Positions 11,896-20,100 of a stretch of 64,000 bases of DNA are shown here, piece after piece. Within the stretch, counting starts at the first letter, position 1. Each line of letters opens with the position of its first letter. The translations under genes and the position numbers were made by a program. The notes below the pieces were generated by a model, which worked only from the letters and a program-made list of their open reading frames with translations, was not told the origin of the DNA and made no database searches. This stretch comes from Ascidia mentula (Eukaryota; Chordata; Ascidiacea; Phlebobranchia; Ascidiidae), in the NCBI GenBank assembly GCA_947561715.1, contig OX387203.1, positions 13,578,001-13,642,000 on the forward strand. The letters are read 5' to 3'.

Positions 11896-14800
11896 TTAAC
11901 TAAGGTAATTCACGACGTCGGCCAAGACACTTTCGAGGTCGGCATTTGACCTGCTCCGTTGTAAAGTTAAGCGAAAGTGCATAGTTCGTTTCAGGGTCCG
12001 GATCAGGTATTGGGGTATGTTGATTAAAGGGCGGGGGTCGTGTTTAATACGGTTGCGGGTCTTCCAAATGGTGTGGGTGAGGGAGGTGTTTAATAAGGCT
12101 ACAAGGGTTGAAGAGTATGGGGTATCTGACAGGGGGGTTTTTGGGAATGTTATGTAACTGGGGGTGTTGAAGTAAGTTAAGGTGTTTTTGAGGAGGGAGT
12201 TGAGGGTGTTTTTGACAAGGGTCAGAATGGGTTGTATTGCGGGGCATGTATGAAATAGGTGGCTGAAGGTTTCCAGGGGGTAGTTACACAAATGGCATTG
12301 GGGGTCTAAATCTAGGGGAAGGTAGGACTTCTGGCATTTTAGGGGGAGGATTTTGTGTACTAGTCTATAATTAAAAGTTTTTAGGTAATTGGGAAAGATG
12401 GGGTGGTGTATGTGTGTCCAGTCTGTATGAAAAAAGGGGGGTTGGGAGTCATTTGTTAATCGTGTGTAAAAGGGTTTGGATTTGGGACAAAGGAGGTCTT
12501 GTTCAGTGGGTTTGATGGTATTGATGAGGGAAAGAATATATTGGTAGTGAGTGGAGGGTGTTGTAGCGTGGGGGAGGTTATTTCTTATTCTAAAACTGTA
12601 TAAATTTGATAAGGGGAGGCCGAGGTGATATTCCAAGAGGGAGAGTTGAGGAGTTGTTGGGGTGTCCAGGATTCGGTGTTTATAATAATTTTTGACAGTA
12701 AAGAGAAGGGAGAGATCAGCATATAGGGGTATATTTGCCGCGCCGTAACCACCAAGGTCACGGCGGGCTGCCAAGATGTTAATAGGCAAGGTTGGTAGGT
12801 TTGGGCCTCCGACAAAGCTTGCCACAATGCCGTCGACCCGCTCTCGTTGCTGGGGTGGTAAGGGGTAAATTTTAGCAAGGTACGAAATTTCGGGAAGAAG
12901 GATAGTTTTTGAAAGAATGCATTTCGAATCGAAGGTGAGAAAGGGGTTGCTAATAGTTTTGGCGCGGGATTGTAAAGAGGTAATTACTTGGCGCCAAGCC
13001 GCTTTTATTACTGAGGGTGCGCCGATGGGAATATTTAACGGTGTAATTTTATCCGGGTTCCATTTAATTTGATTTAAAAGGGGGTCGTCTGAGAGAGGGT
13101 GGAGGATGGCAATTGCTTCTGTTTTGGCGGGGTTCAGTTTAAGACCGGTAAATGTGGAAAAATTATTAATTAATGACAGGGCGTTACACAGGGACTGCCG
13201 ATGCGCCACCACGAGGGTGACGTCATCGGCGTAAGCAATTGCCTTTGGGATATTGCGGCATGGCACAGGGGTCGAAATGATAGAGGGGGTGTTCTGGAGG
13301 GCAACGAGTAACGGGTCTAAAGCAATCAGGAAGAGGTTCAGACTAAGGGGGTCTCCTTGTCTGACACCTCTCCTGATGGGAAAATCCCTTGTGGCGAAGC
13401 CATTGACGAAGACCCGGGAGTGGGCGCTGGAGTGAAGAGCAGAAAGATATTGAGTAAAGAGAGGGGGAAAGCGTTTAAGATTTAATTGGGAGAGTAACCA
13501 TGGGAAGGAAATAGAGTCAAAGGCTTTTTGGAAATCAAGAGAAACGAAAAACGAATTTGAATTAATTGAAGAAGCGTGAGAGTGTAAATCGCGAAGAAGT
13601 GTGGTTGCGTCTGAGGTAGAGGATCCGGGGGTAGCAAATTGATTGTGGGATAAAATTAAAGAAATAAAGGGCTTGATACGGAGGTTAAGGATTTTATGAA
13701 GGATTTTGAGGTCGGTATTAAGTAAAGAAATAGGGCGGTAATTGGTCAAAAGGGTGGGGTCGTTTTTTTTATGGATGATTGTAATATGGCCTAAATTGAA
13801 TTCCAAGGGGGTGTATGCGTTTTGATAGGTGAAGTTGAGGGCTTGGGTAAGGTCGGGCCCGATTAGGTCCCAGCAACGAGTATAAAACTCGATGCTGAGC
13901 CCATCGGGCCCGGGGGTTTTGTTAGGGGAAAAGAGGGAAAGGGCTTGTTTTACTTCGGTCATTGTGATGGGGGCTGATAGGGAATCTAAATACTGATCAG
14001 GGATTAATTTGGAAGGGAGTTGGGAAAATTGGTCACTAGGGGGAGGTAAGGGAAGTTCTTGTGAAGTGTATAAGTCTGTGTAAAATTTTCGTGTATGGTC
14101 TAATATTTCCTTGGGGGTTGTTAAGGGGAGTCCGTGGGGGTCTTGAAATTCGAGAATGGGGGGTTTTCTGCGGGAAGGGAAAAGCTGGGCATAAAGGGTT
14201 TTGTCTGCTATATTTTTGAATTGGGGATCGGATGAAAGGGATTTGATGAGGGAAGAGCGGGCATTGGAAATGTAGGTATTATTTAGGGACTTTTTGAGGG
14301 ATTGGAAGTGGGCTAAGTTTTGTGGGGTTGGGTAGTCGTTTACTGTTTGGCGCGCTATTTCAAATTGCTGGTGAAGGAGGAGGGTTTCGGTGCGGTGGAG
14401 TTGAGCTAATCGTTTTGAATGGGATTGGAGGAGGGATTTAAATTTAGTTTTAAGGGTAAGCCAGAAGTCCATGGGATTTGGGTGGAAAGGTCCTAGGGTT
14501 TGCCAGAGGGGATAATGTTGGGAGAGATCATGTTGAAAGTCAGGGTCTAGGAGGGTGGATGTGTTACTCTTCCAGGAGCCTTTGCCCCTGGGAGGAGAGG
14601 AAATGATGTTGAGGGTGAGGGTAACTAAGTCGTGGTCGGAGAAGGGGCATGGAGTGAAGGTATGTTGCTTAGGGATCAATGGAGGGGAAATATAAACTCT
14701 GTCTATTCGGGATTGGGTACCAGGGGCGCGACGGGAGAATTGGCAAAGGGAGGGATAAAGAGCACGAAAGGAGTCTTGGAGGTTAAAGGTGGATAATAAA

Positions 14801-15330
14801 TTAATCAAAGGGGGGCTAGGCCGGCGTGACTGTGCAGGGGGATATTTGTCAAGGGTGGGGTTTAAGACGCAATTAAAATCGCCGGCCAAAATTAAGGGGT
14901 GGGGTGAAGTTAAATAAGGGTAGAGGGAGTCAAAAAAGTTATTTCGAAGGGTAAAATTCTGGGAACCGGAGGGAGCGTAAATATTAACTATATGGAAGGT
15001 ATGGGTTAGGGTTGAGATGTCGGCCGCAATAATGCGACCGGCAGAGTCAGAAAATGAATTGAGAATTTGAAGTGTGGAGGAGTTTAGAAGAACTGCGACA
15101 CCACCTTGGGCATAGCCTGTCGGAGGTGCCGAGTTTAAGAGGATGGGGCCAGAAGTCCATTCGGACTTCCACAGGGATTCGGTTTGGGGAGTAGAGTGAG
15201 TTTCTTGGAGGCAAAAAAGGTCAAAGTTCAAAGAGGAAAGGTACCGGAACAGGGCTCTTCTCTTAGGTGCCTGGCCTAGGCCGTTAACATTAAGGGTGCA
15301 AATTCGTAAAAAGGACGCCATTTTATTCAT
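11896..15330 (-). CDS. ORF2 of element A: endonuclease / reverse transcriptase
   Basis: Predicted 1144-aa LINE replicase that nicks target DNA and reverse-transcribes the element RNA at the nick. Counting from the chosen ATG, the N-terminal apurinic-type endonuclease covers about residues 8-235: LNVNG, QETH (E43), NIYAPSG, GDFN (150-153), RIDR (208-211), SDHD (231-234). All catalytic motifs are present. The RT covers about 465-740: NYRPIS, LDFQKAFD (D599, D605), GVRQGDP (655-661), YADD (700-703). A CX2CX8HX4C knuckle lies at 1012-1029 near the C-terminus. The reading frame extends six codons upstream with only a TTG, so the first in-frame ATG (15330) was taken; ATG at 15321 is an alternative. 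ORF1 ends 35 nt upstream, so re-initiation on a bicistronic RNA is likely. The last ~190 residues diverge sharply from element C although the rest is nearly identical. Confidence 0.95.
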   Translation of the reverse strand: MNKMASFLRICTLNVNGLGQAPKRRALFRYLSSLNFDLFCLQETHSTPQTESLWKSEWTSGPILLNSAPPTGYAQGGVAVLLNSSTLQILNSFSDSAGRIIAADISTLTHTFHIVNIYAPSGSQNFTLRNNFFDSLYPYLTSPHPLILAGDFNCVLNPTLDKYPPAQSRRPSPPLINLLSTFNLQDSFRALYPSLCQFSRRAPGTQSRIDRVYISPPLIPKQHTFTPCPFSDHDLVTLTLNIISSPPRGKGSWKSNTSTLLDPDFQHDLSQHYPLWQTLGPFHPNPMDFWLTLKTKFKSLLQSHSKRLAQLHRTETLLLHQQFEIARQTVNDYPTPQNLAHFQSLKKSLNNTYISNARSSLIKSLSSDPQFKNIADKTLYAQLFPSRRKPPILEFQDPHGLPLTTPKEILDHTRKFYTDLYTSQELPLPPPSDQFSQLPSKLIPDQYLDSLSAPITMTEVKQALSLFSPNKTPGPDGLSIEFYTRCWDLIGPDLTQALNFTYQNAYTPLEFNLGHITIIHKKNDPTLLTNYRPISLLNTDLKILHKILNLRIKPFISLILSHNQFATPGSSTSDATTLLRDLHSHASSINSNSFFVSLDFQKAFDSISFPWLLSQLNLKRFPPLFTQYLSALHSSAHSRVFVNGFATRDFPIRRGVRQGDPLSLNLFLIALDPLLVALQNTPSIISTPVPCRNIPKAIAYADDVTLVVAHRQSLCNALSLINNFSTFTGLKLNPAKTEAIAILHPLSDDPLLNQIKWNPDKITPLNIPIGAPSVIKAAWRQVITSLQSRAKTISNPFLTFDSKCILSKTILLPEISYLAKIYPLPPQQRERVDGIVASFVGGPNLPTLPINILAARRDLGGYGAANIPLYADLSLLFTVKNYYKHRILDTPTTPQLSLLEYHLGLPLSNLYSFRIRNNLPHATTPSTHYQYILSLINTIKPTEQDLLCPKSKPFYTRLTNDSQPPFFHTDWTHIHHPIFPNYLKTFNYRLVHKILPLKCQKSYLPLDLDPQCHLCNYPLETFSHLFHTCPAIQPILTLVKNTLNSLLKNTLTYFNTPSYITFPKTPLSDTPYSSTLVALLNTSLTHTIWKTRNRIKHDPRPLINIPQYLIRTLKRTMHFRLTLQRSRSNADLESVLADVVNYLS

Positions 15331-15365
15331 AATAATCAAAATACACAAAAGGGGGGGTGGTTTAT

Positions 15366-16934
15366 TTAATAAAAGGTTGAGTTAAAGTCATTGGGGATTC
15401 TAGCTCTACAGCTGCAGACTACGTGTTCCCCGGGCATTAAATTATATGTGACGCCACAAGTGCAGCTTATCAGCAGGCGTTGACACTTTTTATTGGTGCA
15501 ACGAGATGGGCTAAGGTAAAATTCTTCCGCAGCCCAATTGCCACAGCGACATTTAAAATGTGCTGTGTTGCATAAACATTTGATTTGCTCGCCTGCATAT
15601 GCTGTGTGGCAGCATGACGTCTTCTTCTTGGGCGAAGGTGTTGCACTGTTCTTGCGTTTGCGGGATCTCACTGTATGGAACCCTTCGTCATCCCGCTTTG
15701 GTTTAGGGGTCGATGACGCCATTGGTTGCGTCACTGGGACGGGAGCGTCACTGGAAACCATTTGTGTTGTAGCGGTATCAGCCAACACGGGCTGCAGGAT
15801 ACTGCGACGTACCGCCTCTGGTGTCTTGATGTTGTTGACAACATTGAACGTTGGGGCGCTAGAGGGTGATTGCGCCTCTGAAGTCTTGTTGTTGTTCTTG
15901 TTGGAAGTTGTAGCGGTGTCAGCCAACTCGGGCTGCTGCATACTGTGTTGTACCGCCTCTGGTGTCTTCTTTTCTTCGCCAACATTGGGCGTTGGGGCGC
16001 TAGAGGTTGTAAGCACCTCTGTAGACTTCGCGCCGCTTCCCGTGACGTCAGCTGTCACGGTTGGCGGCGCATCTTCAGTGGCAACAGCTGCCACACCTTG
16101 CTTGTTCACAGGTGTGACTTCACGTGTCACACCTGGAGTTGTAACGGCTTTATCTACCGCTTCTGAAGCCTTCGCATTTTGCGTCGGGACGGCCTTATCA
16201 ACCGCCTCTGGCGCCTTCTCGTCGAGCGTTGCGACGAGCGCACCTGCGCCCGCCAACGCCGACTCGCTCTTATCTTTGACTTGCTGCGTTTTCGCGCCTG
16301 CGTCTTTGACTGCTTTTCGCTCTTCTATATAGTTTGCGAAACTAGGGCACTCGCGTTTCACGTGGCCCATTTCGTGGCAAAAATCGCACTTTTTGGGTTG
16401 GCCTTCGTATGTCACCTCGATAGTTTTTTTGCCCAGACGCAGGCGCTCGGGAATATGGTTTTGGGCCAATACAGAGCTCTTCATGATTATGACGCGTTTG
16501 CCGCCATATACACCTTCCTCATCATACACTTTCCACCCCTTTTTGACTGGGGCGAACTTTGTCATGAAATTTAGCAAGGCTGCCATTTTAATTCGCGGGT
16601 GAACTTTAGATAGAAACACCCGAATTTCGTCGTCACAATGGGCATTAGCGTAAACTGCTTTCCCACTGGCTCTGATGGTGGCAGCGAGCTCTTTGGCCTT
16701 TTCTGCTGCAGCGCAGTTAAAAACGACCTTTCCGTTTGGATAGGGAATTACGCCCTCCAAAGATCGAATGCTCACTTTAAGCTGTTTTAGCAACTTGTAA
16801 AGCTCTGGCTTCTTGAGCCCTGGATTGAAACGGGCTTCAACATCCAAATTAGGGTCGGTATCGAAAGGATCGACCGCTTGCACATTTCCGGCCGAAACAA
16901 CAGGCCGGGAAGCTAACGCTTGCGCGTAATTCAT
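15366..16934 (-). CDS. ORF1 of element A: zinc-knuckle RNA-binding protein with Cys-rich tail
   Basis: Predicted 522-aa ORF1 protein, expected to bind the element RNA. Residues ~25-180 form a conserved basic/hydrophobic domain shared with elements B and C; I do not assign it to a named fold, though an RRM-like fold would be usual here. A CX2CX4HX4C knuckle is at C183, C186, H191, C196 (KKCDFCHEMGHVKRECPS). Residues ~200-430 are a low-complexity A/T/P/E linker with repeats of KTPEAV and AVDKAV type. The tail (441-508) has about a dozen cysteines, with CRCGNW and SRCTNKKC. The start was placed at MNYAQALA because it aligns with MSYASVVA of element B. The frame is open 48 codons further upstream to an ATG at 17078, but that part overlaps the folded leader RNA and is interrupted by a stop in element B. 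Confidence 0.9.
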   Translation of the reverse strand: MNYAQALASRPVVSAGNVQAVDPFDTDPNLDVEARFNPGLKKPELYKLLKQLKVSIRSLEGVIPYPNGKVVFNCAAAEKAKELAATIRASGKAVYANAHCDDEIRVFLSKVHPRIKMAALLNFMTKFAPVKKGWKVYDEEGVYGGKRVIIMKSSVLAQNHIPERLRLGKKTIEVTYEGQPKKCDFCHEMGHVKRECPSFANYIEERKAVKDAGAKTQQVKDKSESALAGAGALVATLDEKAPEAVDKAVPTQNAKASEAVDKAVTTPGVTREVTPVNKQGVAAVATEDAPPTVTADVTGSGAKSTEVLTTSSAPTPNVGEEKKTPEAVQHSMQQPELADTATTSNKNNNKTSEAQSPSSAPTFNVVNNIKTPEAVRRSILQPVLADTATTQMVSSDAPVPVTQPMASSTPKPKRDDEGFHTVRSRKRKNSATPSPKKKTSCCHTAYAGEQIKCLCNTAHFKCRCGNWAAEEFYLSPSRCTNKKCQRLLISCTCGVTYNLMPGEHVVCSCRARIPNDFNSTFY

Positions 16935-16979
16935 AATTTTCACTGCCTTTTGTGCGTCTCCAACAAATTCGCACGGGCT

Positions 16980-17055
16980 GGCCACTGGCAGCTCACCTCT
17001 CCTTTCAAACAAAAAGCAGCCCTTAGAAGGGCTGGGCTGGCTTTGCACAGTGGCC
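16980..17055 (-). promoter_or_regulatory. Conserved folded RNA in the 5' leader of element A
   Basis: On the minus strand GGCCACTG and CAGTGGCC (plus 17048-17055 and 16980-16987) form an 8-bp closing stem. It encloses a strong hairpin (plus 17017-17034: CAGCCCTT, loop AG, AAGGGCTG) and a small one (17002-17016: CTTT/AAAG), followed by conserved GGAGAGGTGA. The same architecture occurs in elements B and C with compensating base changes. It ends about 46 nt before the ORF1 ATG. Candidate roles are an internal ribosome entry or processing element. It does not match the hammerhead or HDV core that I checked by eye. Confidence 0.72.
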
Positions 17056-17169
17056 TCGGATAGTCTACAACAGATCATTAACCAGAAAAACTAAGACGAA
17101 AACTTGTAAAACTGGCCGAATTCACTGCTTTATATAGACTTAAATAATTTGCAATAAAGTAACTCAGGT

Positions 17170-20100
17170 GTGATGCTTACTGTGTTCAAATAGAATGTCG
17201 ACTGGAGGGAATGGGGCGGAGGTTGGCCTGGTGGGCACTTGGAGTGGTTGGGACATCGCAAGCGCGTGGAATGGCAATTTCCAACACTGAGTGCCGCCGT
17301 ATTTGCCACATTTGCATCGACAAGGAGAGCATCCTAGCCTCTGGACAGCAATAGGGCATGGTGAGCAAGCATGCTCTGTGACGTCACAATTTCTATTGTG
17401 ACAGAGGTCTACACGGTGGGCATTTCCCACCTCCGGTACTTATTCTCATAGAAATAAAATCATGCGCGCCCAAGTACAAAAGCAGCCTGGCCGCTGTACA
17501 GTAATTTGGCATAATGAGCACGAGCCGGCGTCGTCGACGCGGCAACGACGGCGGGGGGCCTTAACAAACGATTACGTAGTTAAAAAGTAGCCCGGACAGG
17601 ACGTGATGCTTACCTTATTCAAATAGAATGTCGACTGGTGGCAGAGGGTCGGAGCTTGGCCTGGTGGGCACTTGGAGTGGTTGCGACATGGCAAGCACGT
17701 GGAATGGCGATTTTCAACACTGAGAGTGCAGCGGTAATCACCACGCTTGCAACGACAGAAAAGTATGCCTGCCGCTGGACAGTAATTGGGCATAATGAGC
17801 ACGAGCCGTCGTCGTCGACGCGGCAACGACGGCGGGGGGCCTTTGCAAACGATTAAGTAGTTAAAAAGTAGCCCGGACAGGGCGTGATGCTTACCTTATT
17901 CAAATAGAATGTCGACTGGAGGGAATGGGGCGGAGGTTGGCCTGGTGGGCACTTGGAGTGGTTGGGACATCGCAAGCGCGTGGAATGGCAATTTCCAACA
18001 CTGAGTGCCGCCGTATTTGCCACATTTGCATCGACAAGGAGAGCATCCTAGCCTCTGGACAGCAATAGGGCATGGTGAGCAAGCATGCTCTGTGACGTCA
18101 CAATTTCTATTGTGACAGAGGTCTACACGGTGGGCATTTCCCACCTCCGGTACTTATTCTCATAGAAATAAAATCATGCGCGCCCAAGTACAAAAGCAGC
18201 CTGGCCGCTGTACAGTAATTTGGCATAATGAGCACGAGCCGGCGTCGTCGACGCGGCAACGACGGCGGGGGGCCTTAACAAACGATTACGTAGTTAAAAA
18301 GTAGCCCGGACAGGACGTGATGCTTACCTTATTCAAATAGAATGTCGACTGGTGGCAGAAGGTCGGAGCTTGGCCTGGTGGGCACTTGGAGTGGTTGCGA
18401 CATGGCAAGCACGTGGAATGGCGATTTTCAACACTGAGAGTGCAGCGGTAATCACCACGCTTGCAACGACAGAAAAGTATGCCTGCCGCTGGACAGTAAT
18501 TGGGCATAATGAGCACGAGCCGGCGTCGTCGACGCGGCAACGACGGCGGGGGGCCTTAACAAACGATTACGTAGTTAAAAAGTAGCCCGGACAGGACGTG
18601 ATGCTTACCTTATTCAAATAGAATGTCGACTGGTGGCAGAGGGTCGGAGCTTGGCCTGGTGGGCACTTGGAGTGGTTGCGACATGGCAAGCACGTGGAAT
18701 GGCGATTTTCAACACTGAGAGTGCAGCGGTAATCACCACGCTTGCAACGACAGAAAAGTATGCCTGCCGCTGGACAGTAATTGGGCATAATGAGCACGAG
18801 CCGTCGTCGTCGACGCGGCAACGACGGCGGGGGGCCTTTGCAAACGATTAAGTAGTTAAAAAGTAGCCCGGACAGGGCGTGATGCTTACCTTATTCAAAT
18901 AGAATGTCGACTGGAGGGAATGGGGCGGAGGTTGGCCTGGTGGGCACTTGGAGTGGTTGGGACATCGCAAGCGCGTGGAATGGCAATTTCCAACACTGAG
19001 TGCCGCCGTATTTGCCACATTTGCATCGACAAGGAGAGCATCCTAGCCTCTGGACAGCAATAGGGCATGGTGAGCAAGCATGCTCTGTGACGTCACAATT
19101 TCTATTGTGACAGAGGTCTACACGGTGGGCATTTCCCACCTCCGGTACTTATTCTCATAGAAATAAAATCATGCGCGCCCAAGTACAAAAGCAGCCTGGC
19201 CGCTGTACAGTAATTTGGCATAATGAGCACGAGCCGGCGTCGTCGACGCGGCAACGACGGCGGGGGGCCTTAACAAACGATTACGTAGTTAAAAAGTAGC
19301 CCGGACAGGACGTGATGCTTACCTTATTCAAATAGAATGTCGACTGGTGGCAGAGGGTCGGAGCTTGGCCTGGTGGGCACTTGGAGTGGTTGCGACATGG
19401 CAAGCACGTGGAATGGCGATTTTCAACACTGAGAGTGCAGCGGTAATCACCACGCTTGCAACGACAGAAAAGTATGCCTGCCGCTGGACAGTAATTGGGC
19501 ATAATGAGCACGAGCCGTCGTCGTCGACGCGGCAACGACGGCGGGGGGCCTTTGCAAACGATTAAGTAGTTAAAAAGTAGCCCGGACAGGGCGTGATGCT
19601 TACCTTATTCAAATAGAATGTCGACTGGAGGGAATGGGGCGGAGGTTGGCCTGGTGGGCACTTGGAGTGGTTGGGACATCGCAAGCGCGTGGAATGGCAA
19701 TTTCCAACACTGAGTGCCGCCGTATTTGCCACATTTGCATCGACAAGGAGAGCATCCTAGCCTCTGGACAGCAATAGGGCATGGTGAGCAAGCATGCTCT
19801 GTGACGTCACAATTTCTATTGTGACAGAGGTCTACACGGTGGGCATTTCCCACCTCCGGTACTTATTCTCATAGAAATAAAATCATGCGCGCCCAAGTAC
19901 AAAAGCAGCCTGGCCGCTGTACAGTAATTTGGCATAATGAGCACGAGCCGGCGTCGTCGACGCGGCAACGACGGCGGGGGGCCTTAACAAACGATTACGT
20001 AGTTAAAAAGTAGCCCGGACAGGACGTGATGCTTACCTTATTCAAATAGAATGTCGACTGGTGGCAGAGGGTCGGAGCTTGGCCTGGTGGGCACTTGGAG

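Larger units (their letters stand above)
11547..17169 (-). mobile_element. Element A: full-length site-specific LINE, family 1
   Basis: Non-LTR retrotransposon of about 5.6 kb on the minus strand. Its 5' end is at the right and its 3' end at the left. Order: leader (16935-17169), ORF1, 35-bp spacer, ORF2, 349-bp 3' UTR. The left junction is GTAGCCCG of an S1c unit joined directly to the 3' end, which reads AATAAAATAGAAA on the minus strand, with no poly(A) tail. At the right, satellite resumes at GTGATGCTTAC of an S2 unit, so about 7-8 target bases (GACAGGGC) are missing instead of duplicated. Next to that junction the S2 bases CTTA are replaced by TGTG (17181-17184). The domain layout (AP endonuclease, RT, CCHC) fits the L1/Tx1 group. 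Both ORFs are open, so the copy could be active or recent. Confidence 0.93.

Noticed and set aside
15538..16332. 264-aa plus-strand ORF opposite ORF1 of A (similar ones at 37932-38876 and 53798-54535)
   Set aside because: They are shadows of the repetitive ORF1 linker on the other strand. Their composition (A/S/V-rich, no domain) follows from the linker codons.
16980..17055. Leader RNA as a hammerhead or HDV-like ribozyme
   Set aside because: No CUGAUGA/GAAA hammerhead core, and the stem order (one closing stem around two hairpins) does not give the nested pseudoknot of HDV-like ribozymes. A different function or a new class remains open.
17128..17139. TATA-like TATATAA in the leader of element A as an internal promoter
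   Set aside because: The aligned positions in element C read GATAGATAGAC and B has nothing similar, so it is not conserved in the family.
11547..17169. Target-site duplications flanking element A
   Set aside because: None found. Comparison with an empty site shows a loss of about 7-8 bp (GACAGGGC) instead of a duplication.
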